Below, in pieces: positions 57,299 to 64,000 of a stretch of 64,000 nt of DNA (position 1 is the stretch's first letter; each line of letters starts with the position of its first letter). Source of the stretch: Enorma phocaeensis (lineage in GTDB: Bacteria > Actinomycetota > Coriobacteriia > Coriobacteriales > Coriobacteriaceae). The DNA is taken from positions 183,079 through 247,078 of the forward strand of contig NZ_LT891968.1 in assembly GCF_900186505.1 (NCBI RefSeq), written 5' to 3'. The translations under genes and the position numbers were made by a program. The notes beneath the pieces were generated by a model. That model saw only the letters and a list, made by a program, of their open reading frames with translations, searched no databases and was not told the DNA's origin.

Positions 57299-58460
57299 TC
57301 TAACAGTCTAGAACTTAGGTGATAGGCGATCCGGCTCTCGGCGGCCGGGCTATACTCTTCCCAGCCAAACAGAGAGTCAGCCCGAGCGCCCACCCGGATC
57401 TTTGTTTGGCGACAATCCCTCCGGGTGGGCGTTCGGGCGGATGGGAAGACCCCGCCATGAAGCGCACGAACCCCTACTCGGGGCTCGTCGACGGCCTCGC
57501 CGCCGGCGAGCTCGACCTGCTGTCCGCCGCCGTCGCCGAGAGGAGGCTGCGCGAGGAGGCCGGCTTCGGGACCCTCGCCGAGGCCGCCGAGGCGTACCGT
57601 CCCGAACCGGCCTGCCCGTCGTGCGGCGGGACCGCCCCCTGGAGGGACGGGTTCGAGCCCTCGGGCGTGCGCAGGTGGCGCTGCCCGCGATGCGGCGCGA
57701 GGTTCACCTCGCTCACCGGCACCGTCCTGGAGGGCTGCAAGAAGCCCCTCGCCACCTGGGTCGACTTCATCAGGCTGGCGCTCTTCGCGGTGCCGCTCGA
57801 CGCCTGCGCGGCGGCCTGCCGCATAAGCCACCAGACCGCCTGGGAGTGGCGCCACCGCCTGTTCGCGGCCGTGGACGGCTACCAGGACCGCGTCGTGCTC
57901 CGGGGACGCGTCTGGATCGACGAGACCTACGTCAACGACACGGACCTCTCGAGGGGCTACGGGCAGGCCCGCAAGCGGGGGCTCTCAAGGCAGCAGATCT
58001 GCATCGCGGTGGGCATCGACTCCCGAAAGGAGCCCGTCGCCGTGGTCTGCGGGCACGGCAAGCCGTCGTCCGCCCGGATCAGGGGGGCGCTGAAGGCGCA
58101 CATCGCCGAGGGCTCCGTCCTAGTGCACGACCGCGAGCGGGCGCACGGCGCGCTGGTGCGGGAGAACGGGCTCGTCGACGAGAGCTACAAGGCCGACGTG
58201 CGGGACCCGGTCTACCTCGAGGCGATGGCCCTCGTGAACAACCTGTGCTCCTGGATCAAGCGCTACCTGTGGAGGTTCACCGGCATGGATCCGAAGAACC
58301 TGCAGTCCTACCTCAACCTCTACGTCTACCTGTTCAGGGTGAAGCGCGACGGCGAGAGATGGCCCGAGATCGCGAGGGTGGTCCGCCATCTTCTCATGAC
58401 CGACGCGCGCTTCCGCAGCTCAACGTAGGCTCCCTATCACCTAAGTTCTAGACTGTTAGA
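57299..58460 (+). mobile_element. IS1595-family insertion sequence, copy 2
   Basis: 1,162 bp, with the same TCTAACAGTCTAG inverted ends as copy 1, same orientation. It is flanked by the 8-bp duplication TTTTGGAA (57291-57298 and 58461-58468). It splits the last gene of the PLD-helicase/DndD-like operon. Confidence 0.97.
57457..58428 (+). CDS. IS1595 family transposase, copy 2
   Basis: Identical in translation to the transposase at 45061-46032: same zinc ribbon (CPSCGGTAPWRDGF), same WIDETYVND and LVHDRERAHG segments, 323 aa from ATG 57457. The other reading frames also match, so the DNA is identical or nearly so. Confidence 0.93.
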   Translation: MKRTNPYSGLVDGLAAGELDLLSAAVAERRLREEAGFGTLAEAAEAYRPEPACPSCGGTAPWRDGFEPSGVRRWRCPRCGARFTSLTGTVLEGCKKPLATWVDFIRLALFAVPLDACAAACRISHQTAWEWRHRLFAAVDGYQDRVVLRGRVWIDETYVNDTDLSRGYGQARKRGLSRQQICIAVGIDSRKEPVAVVCGHGKPSSARIRGALKAHIAEGSVLVHDRERAHGALVRENGLVDESYKADVRDPVYLEAMALVNNLCSWIKRYLWRFTGMDPKNLQSYLNLYVYLFRVKRDGERWPEIARVVRHLLMTDARFRSST

Positions 58461-58555
58461 TTTTGGAAAAGAACTCGAGATCGTTCATCCCGGGGAGCAC
58501 CGAAGAATCTACATGTCCGTCAATTCCCAGCGTTGCCTGCACCGGCTTCAAATCT

Positions 58556-60571
58556 TCACTTGCCATGAACAATTACCTCCGGTTCTGCGACGTGAGATTC
58601 ACTTGCATCCAACCTTAACCTGATGTAGGTCGCCGTCGCGGGGCCAAATTCATTTGAGATGGACTCAGAATACTCATCGGGCGTGAAAGCGAGAATAAGC
58701 TGTTTGCCCTTACTGACCTCGACGAGCGTCCGCGCGAAGTTCTCACGGTTCTCACCAGACGCTCGGGCAATGGGCGTATCGATAAACAGAGGCGAATCGA
58801 ATCCAGACACCTCATGCATTGCCAGAGTAAAGGAAAGTGCCAAGAGGGAGCGCTCCGCTGCTGAGCAAGTTCCCGCACAGGAGAAACCCGCCCTATCGTA
58901 AAGTGAGGGCGTGTAGTTCTGCGACAGTTCAATGCGATCGCATTTCGATTCTTTCCACACCAACCCCTTGAACAGCTCTTCAGTGCGCTGCTCCATGTTT
59001 TCCTTAGTCTCACGAATGACATCCGCTTCCGCATCCTTCAAAACGCGAAGAGCCCTCTGTCCAAAATCTATGATCGCCTTTATCTCTGAAGCTTCAGCAT
59101 TCTTCTGCATCGCTTGGTTCAGCAACTTTTCATATTTTTCAATCTTCGTCTGGGCATTCTTGAGGTTATTTCTTCGAGTTCCAATTAGCTCAAAACACTC
59201 ATCGCGCTGCCGCTGGAATAGGCTGCGATCCTCGTAAAGCTTCTTAATCCCATCTTTCGTGTCGGCGTACTTCCCTTCCAGCTTCTCGATATCACGAAGC
59301 TCATCTTCAGCGCTATCCAACGCTTTTGCAGCGTCTTTCAGATCGCTAATGCGCCGATTTCGCTCTGAAGGATAGTTCTCGATTGCCACTATGGTTCTGC
59401 CTAACTCACTTCGCATGGAAGAGAGGATGTTGGATGTCTCGCTCCCCACCCTGTACTGTTCGAGCAGCTCCTCAATATGTGCCCTCTCTTCACCATCAAG
59501 CTCATGGCGGCACACGACGCATCGCCCCGTCTTGAGAGACTCCGCCAGCTTTACCGGATCGATTGCCGGAGGTAGCTGACCAGCCCCCTCTAAAGCGCGA
59601 ATGCTTGCGAGTGCGCCGGATGCGACAGGATACAGATAAAAGTCTATGACTCGGTTACGTACGAAGCTGTAAAATTCGCTCCTCGTTCGTTCCAATCGAC
59701 TCCTCGCGGCATCTCTTTGGCGCTCGGCTAACTCGCGTTTTTTCTCAATATCCCGAACATCATCAACTCCCCGAAGTCGATCTCCGATTTCGGAAAGTTG
59801 TTGGTCAAGCTGCTCGATTTCGGCTTCTTTCCTCTTAATGAACTTTTCGCATCCGTTGGCAAGCTGTTCAGCTTCCGTCAGAATCTGCTCATACTTTTTT
59901 GTATCCACCGAACATACGGAAGCTTTCGTACGCTGTGACCTAATTATCTTGTCCAAGCGCTCAATCATGGTGTGGAACAAATCAATTTGCGAGATGGAAT
60001 AAACCGCTTCCTTGATGCGCTCACCGCCGGTTGCTTTGAAATACGAATCGAGCTGCTCTCCGTCGAAGAAAAAGTATTCTCGAATTGATTGAGGCAACAG
60101 CTTGTCAAGGTACTCGCTTGCCGCGTCACTCCATAGCGGAAGCCTGTCCTCCCCATCAATCCAAGCGATTGAAAAACGCTTGTCGTATTTCACTTCAAAG
60201 TATCCGGCGTCTTTATCGACTTTAAACGGTACCGAGCGCGTAACGCGCAAAGCGCATCGCTTACGGTCGCGCTCGTATTCAAGGTCGATTGAAACGCGAA
60301 CGATGGCGGTATCTCCCCCACGGTCCGCGCATTCCTGGATGACTTCCTTATTTAATCTTGGCTCAATGCGCTGTCCTGAAGCCTGCTTGCCTGAGTTTCC
60401 GAGATGAGGCTCCTCATCATATAAACACCAGGTAAACGCGTTCAATAAATTGGTTTTACCGACACCGTTATCCGCAACGATTACCTGCAAGTCATGCTCC
60501 CCTGGCGAAAAGCTCAACGTAAGGTTGCGATACTGACGATAGTTCTCGATGGTTATGGAGCGAAATCTCAT
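58556..60571 (-). CDS. DndD-like SMC/Rad50-type ABC ATPase
   Basis: A 671-aa protein; ATG 60571 overlaps the stop of the 57-aa gene (ATGA). The N-terminus MRFRSITIENYRQYRNLTLS leads to Walker A VADNGVGKTNLLNAFTWCLY and FFFDGEQLDSYFKATGGERI, typical of DndD. Two long coiled coils flank a zinc hook, CVVCRHELDGEE, near residue 355. The C-terminus carries the ABC signature CSAAERSLLALSFTLAM and Walker B SPLFIDTPIARASGENRE. DndD takes part in DNA phosphorothioation; relatives without dndC serve in restriction or other defence operons. No DndC is present, so a modification role is unlikely. Confidence 0.88.
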   Translation of the reverse strand: MRFRSITIENYRQYRNLTLSFSPGEHDLQVIVADNGVGKTNLLNAFTWCLYDEEPHLGNSGKQASGQRIEPRLNKEVIQECADRGGDTAIVRVSIDLEYERDRKRCALRVTRSVPFKVDKDAGYFEVKYDKRFSIAWIDGEDRLPLWSDAASEYLDKLLPQSIREYFFFDGEQLDSYFKATGGERIKEAVYSISQIDLFHTMIERLDKIIRSQRTKASVCSVDTKKYEQILTEAEQLANGCEKFIKRKEAEIEQLDQQLSEIGDRLRGVDDVRDIEKKRELAERQRDAARSRLERTRSEFYSFVRNRVIDFYLYPVASGALASIRALEGAGQLPPAIDPVKLAESLKTGRCVVCRHELDGEERAHIEELLEQYRVGSETSNILSSMRSELGRTIVAIENYPSERNRRISDLKDAAKALDSAEDELRDIEKLEGKYADTKDGIKKLYEDRSLFQRQRDECFELIGTRRNNLKNAQTKIEKYEKLLNQAMQKNAEASEIKAIIDFGQRALRVLKDAEADVIRETKENMEQRTEELFKGLVWKESKCDRIELSQNYTPSLYDRAGFSCAGTCSAAERSLLALSFTLAMHEVSGFDSPLFIDTPIARASGENRENFARTLVEVSKGKQLILAFTPDEYSESISNEFGPATATYIRLRLDASESHVAEPEVIVHGK

Positions 60572-60741
60572 TTCTTCTCTCCCTGAGTCGCATACTTACG
60601 CAGAATCTGCTCATACTCCTTGGTATAGCGACCCGAGCTTGTCGTTTCGAATACGAGCAAATCTCGCAAGAACGAAAGAACCTGTTCGTCTCCCTTCGCC
60701 CTCTCGCGGATTTTCTCCATTACTCGCCTATTGATCGCCAT
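60568..60741 (-). CDS. 57-aa protein between helicase and DndD-like genes
   Basis: ATG 60741 lies inside the 3' end of the helicase gene (GGGAGGG upstream) and the stop overlaps the ATPase start as ATGA, so it is tightly coupled on both sides. The product begins MAINRRVMEKIRERAKGDEQ and ends YATQGEKK; it is helical and basic. I recognise no family. The tight packing argues that it is a true component of the operon. Confidence 0.8.
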   Translation of the reverse strand: MAINRRVMEKIRERAKGDEQVLSFLRDLLVFETTSSGRYTKEYEQILRKYATQGEKK

Positions 60742-62842
60742 ATGCCCTCCCCAATAGTTTTCTCGTCTGTATCAACAGCTCCGTGCTATTGCTCGCGCTC
60801 GCACGCATGTCCTCTATTCGCACAAGCTCCTGGTTGAAGAGTTTTCGCTCCGCTTCGATATCTCCAAACAGCTCCAGCCTGCTCCAGTCCGGGATGACAA
60901 CGAAGTCGTATATGTGTGCGAGCTCTTTTCCTGGACTCCTTCGGATAACACGACCAACTCGCTGTATGTACTCTCGTGGATTCGTGCTGCTTGATAGCAG
61001 AATCGCGCATTTTGCCTGCGGGATATCGATACCCTCGTCCAAACATTTGATGGCGACAAGCGCCTGAAGCACGCCTTCTCTGAACATGTTGATGATGTAG
61101 TCTCGTTCGCTGAGGCCACCGAGATCTCGCTTGAGGCGTGTACCTTGCTGTTGCGTGATGCGATGTGCGGCCACACCGTGCTTTGCCAGCAACGCTTCTA
61201 CTTCATTAATTCGTCGAGGGGACGTAAAGACGAGCAAATCATTGCAATCGACCTTAGACAGCAAATCGTCAAAAGCATCGAGTTTTGTCTCGGCGTCTTT
61301 CTTGATGAGCGCACGCCTTCTGAGCAGCTGATCTAAGCGCTCTTTGGTCTCGTCGTCGTCAGAGTGAGAAAGCTTGGAAATTTGCCTGGTTAGCTGGTTG
61401 TACTTTTCCGCTTCCTCATCCGTAAGCTCCACGGTCACCAGATGGTATTCATAAGGGCATAGAAACGTCTCGCCAGTCAAAGGGTTAATCGTATCTTGGG
61501 CATCCTCGATGGTGAACTCAAACGAAGCTCCTCCATAAAAGGCGCGGAGCAACGCGGAGCCTTCTTCATCGAACCAACGAGATGGGGTCGCCGAGAGCCC
61601 GATGCGATAGTCGTATCTATCAAACAGCGCGCGTCTATGCTCGCAAGAACCCATGCCGTGAACTTCATCGCCAACCATACAGGTGATGATGGAATTATCA
61701 GCCCCCTCGATAGCACGCACGAACAGCTCGTTCGCGGCGCTTGCATGGGTGGTGAAAATGACCACCGTCTTATCAATGCCAATGGCTATCCTGCCAAGAG
61801 CAGCTCGGATTTCCGATGACCATTGAGCGCTCGTTCCAGCAGACGAGTCCGCAAAAACTGATTTATCGAACTTCAATCCAAGCGCAGCCAGCTCGCGCTC
61901 CCATTGACGAGACAGGGTGCTTTGCGGCGTCGCAATAACACATGCGAACCTGCGTCCCGACAAAAGCAATTCCTGAACACATGCGAGGGCCGTCCTCGTC
62001 TTACCGGTGCCTGTTGCCATCTCGAAGAGCAGCCTGCCATCGTGCTGGCGCCACGCTTCCAATGCTTCCCTCTGATAGGGAAACAAGGAGATCCGGTCAA
62101 CCTTCGGACGCGCTTTCCGAGAAATGGAGCTGTATTCGATATCGAAGTCCTTACCCTCAGCAACGAGCATGTCGCAGAATTTGCCTTTGGGCTCGAACGT
62201 CATGACTCGTTCTCGCTGGTTCTCCCACAGCTCGGAGAACTTGCGTTCATCAGATTCGAAAAAGCCTCGCTGCCCTTCATCCCAGCTTTTGAAGACCTTG
62301 AATTCTTCTGAGTTGAATAACCATCCAGAGGCTGTCTCGTTTATTGACCCACTGAAGGAAAGCGCCTGACCGTCAGCATCTCTCAGAATGCCAACCTTTT
62401 GATGAAAGAGCTGATTCGGAAGAATACCCCCGGCTTCATCTACGATGCAGGCAATGCGCAGCTCGAGAAAGCCGTTCGCAAGCATCCAGCCCAGCGCTCG
62501 AACATGGTCGCGCTCGATTTCATCGGCAAGCGCGTCAACATCCATGAGGCCCTCGCTCATGATTGACTCAATCGCCTCACTCGGATTGTCCTGCGCCTGT
62601 CGTATCGCTTCAATATCTTGCCCTGAAAGGTGGGGGCTAACAACAAGGCGCATCCGTCCCTGGTTGTAAATAAGCCCAGCGATGCCCCGGGCCGCCAAAG
62701 CAAGACTTGCGGAAGAAAAGAACCCAACACTTCGGTCGTATTCGACCGACTCGGCAAGCGCCGGAACATAGAACTCGGTTACCGGATCAGCCCCTTCAAG
62801 CGTTTCATAAGAAGGAAGAATGTCCAAATCCTTGAGTCCCAT
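60728..62842 (-). CDS. SF2 helicase with N-terminal phospholipase D-like nuclease domain
   Basis: A 704-aa protein whose ATG overlaps the upstream stop (ATGA). Residues about 15-180 are PLD-like, with LFHQKVGILRDADGQALSFS, GSINETASGW (the H-x-K...GSxNxT half-site). The helicase core follows: FPYQREALEAWRQ (Q-like), LLFEMATGTGKTRTALACVQ (I), CMVGDEVHGMG (II), GLSATPSRWFD (III), LLVFTSPRRINEVEALL (IV), KCLDEGIDIPQAKCAILLSS (V) and QRVGRVIRRSPGKELAHIYD (VI). The fusion suggests a DNA-degrading restriction effector. Paired with the DndD-like ATPase it resembles multigene phage-defence operons, but I cannot name the system. Confidence 0.88.
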   Translation of the reverse strand: MGLKDLDILPSYETLEGADPVTEFYVPALAESVEYDRSVGFFSSASLALAARGIAGLIYNQGRMRLVVSPHLSGQDIEAIRQAQDNPSEAIESIMSEGLMDVDALADEIERDHVRALGWMLANGFLELRIACIVDEAGGILPNQLFHQKVGILRDADGQALSFSGSINETASGWLFNSEEFKVFKSWDEGQRGFFESDERKFSELWENQRERVMTFEPKGKFCDMLVAEGKDFDIEYSSISRKARPKVDRISLFPYQREALEAWRQHDGRLLFEMATGTGKTRTALACVQELLLSGRRFACVIATPQSTLSRQWERELAALGLKFDKSVFADSSAGTSAQWSSEIRAALGRIAIGIDKTVVIFTTHASAANELFVRAIEGADNSIITCMVGDEVHGMGSCEHRRALFDRYDYRIGLSATPSRWFDEEGSALLRAFYGGASFEFTIEDAQDTINPLTGETFLCPYEYHLVTVELTDEEAEKYNQLTRQISKLSHSDDDETKERLDQLLRRRALIKKDAETKLDAFDDLLSKVDCNDLLVFTSPRRINEVEALLAKHGVAAHRITQQQGTRLKRDLGGLSERDYIINMFREGVLQALVAIKCLDEGIDIPQAKCAILLSSSTNPREYIQRVGRVIRRSPGKELAHIYDFVVIPDWSRLELFGDIEAERKLFNQELVRIEDMRASASNSTELLIQTRKLLGRAYGDQ

Positions 62843-63480
62843 CAGAGCCTCACATTGCTCAGTGCATTCAGCAAGCGCTCATCATCTTCACAAGCGTGTT
62901 GCTCGATAAGGACAAAAAGTGTCCGCAGGTTGGGCAACCTTCTCTTTTTCGTGCTCTCAGAAAAAGGCTTCAAGTATTCCGATGCGTCCACCGACCCATG
63001 AGCCGCATCAATTAGAATCCTCTGGATTATCGGAATCCGGAATGCCAGACGCGCCGTCATGCTCCTCTGCTCGTCGAGCGAGAGCGCACGGAATCGCTCG
63101 CTGAACGGGGTTGCGCATACGTGCAGTGGCGCCCCAGATACGATGTCCGCTAGGTCAAGCAGCGTGGCAAGTTTGGCGTGATTTTCTCCATATTTCTTGT
63201 TCGCAGTTACTTTTTTGCTCGAGTCGTAATCAAGATAGACCCCGAGCTGGTCAAATGTCTGCGCCTCGTCAAGCGCACAAAGCACCTCAGGAACGCGCAA
63301 TGCCGAGTCGATGCTACTGAACTGCGGCACATTCGCAGTCGAAATAAGTTCCGTTTCCGAGAACTTGAGCACCTGCGCATAGATTTGCCCAAGCGACGAC
63401 CGCCGAATAAGTGAAAAGAGCTTTTCGAAGCACCCATTACAGTTTGAGAAGTAGTTAGCCCAATCGCTTAAGCCATCCGC
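62842..63480 (-). pseudogene. First gene of the defence operon, 5' end cut next to an IS110 element
   Basis: The frame is open from a stop at 63481-63483 to the TGA overlapping the helicase ATG. It encodes about 212 residues from DGLSDWANYFSNCNGCFEKL through LATLLDLADIVSGAPLHVCA to HACEDDERLLNALSNVRL. No start codon with a ribosome site exists; GTG 63372 would drop a region that reads as normal protein. The 5' end is thus probably lost at the IS110 boundary. The C-terminal half (ALSLDEQRSMTARLAFRIPI) recalls the winged-helix ends of some restriction proteins. Family uncertain. Confidence 0.65.
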
Positions 63481-63483
63481 TTA

Positions 63484-63718
63484 GACGGTCGGACTACGAT
63501 TGACATATGTCCCGAGGGACTGCCGATCGGGCGCCCGCGGACGGCCTTATGCCCCTGCCCCTTGAGGGCCCGGGGGGTGTTGCCGACGCGGGCGCCGCTG
63601 CTTCTGACGACTAATAGGAAACTGCCGGGCTCCTCCGACCAAAGAGCGCCACGGCCAGGTAATGTGGGTGTCGCGCGAGGCAGCATTCCGATCGACCGAC
63701 GATTGGAAGGATACCATC
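63484..63718 (+). ncRNA. IS110 5' noncoding region, possible bridge RNA
   Basis: About 235 nt of GC-rich, non-coding sequence between the end of the neighbouring gene and the IS110 transposase start. IS110-group elements carry a structured bridge RNA (seekRNA) in just this 5' position, guiding target choice. Several short inverted segments are visible (for example CTCCGACC and GGTCGG-like parts), but the fold was not computed. The left IS boundary is not defined. Confidence 0.3.
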
Positions 63719-64000
63719 ATGCTGACCGAAGCCACCGCCTGCCCTGCCGTAATAGGCCTCGACGTCGGGAAGTTCTCCCATTGGGCGTGCCACGTGACCA
63801 GGCAGGGCGAGATCCTCGCCAGCGGCCCCGTGGCCAACACCGAGCATGACCTGGACAGCCTGTTCGCCCGAGTGGATGCAGGGACGCTGGTCGTCGTCGA
63901 CCAAGTGCGCAACATCGGGTCGCTGGCGATATCGAGGGCAAGGCTGGCCGGGCTGCCCGTCGCCTACCTGCCGGGAATCGCCGCCCACGGAGCTGCCAAG
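63719..64000 (+). CDS. IS110 family transposase (cut by window end)
   Basis: ATG 63719 follows TTGGAAGG. 94 residues are visible: MLTEATACPAVIGLDVGKFS and HWACHVTRQGEILASGPVAN, with GLDVGK as the first acidic motif of the DEDD domain, and LVVVDQVRNIGSLAISRARL as the next, ending PGIAAHGAAK at the edge. IS110 transposases are RuvC-like DEDD recombinases with a Ser-containing C-terminal domain, which lies outside the window. Confidence 0.88.
   Translation, partial: MLTEATACPAVIGLDVGKFSHWACHVTRQGEILASGPVANTEHDLDSLFARVDAGTLVVVDQVRNIGSLAISRARLAGLPVAYLPGIAAHGAAK

Larger units (their letters stand above)
56917..58566 (-). pseudogene. 159-aa gene after DndD-like ATPase, split by IS1595
   Basis: The 5' part starts at ATG 58566 (GGAGG upstream; overlaps the ATPase stop by 11 nt) and reads MASEDLKPVQATLGIDGHVD to EFFSK at the insertion. 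The 3' part resumes at 57298 as NIEGGRVENKDVFMLAFAIG and ends YEQYTGKQISAS. Removing the IS and one 8-bp duplication restores one continuous frame of 159 residues. It contains KQNVLMRAVHYAQSD and YELAEAYANGGFQIIEG. I do not recognise the family with certainty; by position and size it could stand in for a DndE-like partner. Almost certainly inactive here. Confidence 0.85.

Noticed and set aside
56917..57855. 312-residue leftward frame running out of the IS1595 copy
   Set aside because: The first 180 residues are antisense to the transposase; the real gene is the split 159-aa one rebuilt across the IS.
58556..62842. Dnd phosphorothioation system
   Set aside because: Only a DndD-like ATPase is present; no DndA, DndB or DndC, and the helicase has a PLD domain not found in Dnd core genes.

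Overview
The window is high-GC DNA from an anaerobic gut actinobacterium, most likely a member of the Coriobacteriia (Collinsella-like). This placement is inferred from the combination of a monomeric [FeFe]-hydrogenase, an Etf-linked lactate dehydrogenase, an Elp3-type tRNA-modifying enzyme, a DUF3516 helicase and the GC-rich, Ala/Glu-rich coding style. No rRNA or tRNA gene is present to confirm it. Two tracts, about 17.2-33 kb and 54.8-63.5 kb, look clearly more AT-rich and carry most of the accessory genes and insertion sequences.

Layout. 0-10.3 kb is metabolic: a [FeFe]-hydrogenase cut by the window edge, a decayed fruK, a cyclase-azlC-azlD operon, and a glcD-etfB-etfA operon that looks like an electron-confurcating lactate dehydrogenase, then a small hypothetical gene and a DUF554 membrane protein. 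10.4-16.8 kb is a three-gene operon matching the Shango anti-phage system (TerB-like protein, BrxD-like ATPase, Lhr-like helicase). It is preceded by a good LexA/SOS-box match. Two of its genes carry the same 70-bp palindromic element, translated in frame.

16.9-41.2 kb is a signalling or chaperone island: a divergent Hsp70, a J-like partner with about 37 tandem G-[YF]-D pentapeptides, a LysM membrane protein, an OB-fold lipoprotein, several unknown proteins, zinc-ribbon membrane proteins with a CPHC thioredoxin-like protein, two FHA-like paralogues, a TIR/beta-propeller membrane protein and a kinase-like/RyR protein. Seven transcription units here share one promoter layout, [CTG]ATTGG[GC]AAA[CT], exactly 19 nt, then a -10-like hexamer. 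This points to one regulon and is the strongest candidate for an undescribed system. A higBA toxin-antitoxin pair and an IS30 copy sit inside the island.

41.3-54.8 kb is mostly chromosomal backbone: spermidine-synthase-like protein, Elp3, MFS transporter, methyltransferase, TrmB, BASS-type transporter, DUF3516 helicase, BaiA-like SDR and HIRAN protein. It is interrupted at 44.9 kb by an IS1595-family element. 54.8-64 kb holds a DUF4143 ATPase and a putative defence operon (gene truncated at its 5' end, PLD/SF2 helicase, 57-aa protein, DndD-like ATPase, 159-aa protein). Its last gene is split by a second, apparently identical IS1595 copy and its first gene is cut near an IS110 element that runs off the window.

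Functionally, the metabolic genes fit lactate and amino-acid use with H2 metabolism. The rest is dominated by defence, stress and signalling modules plus recent transposition.
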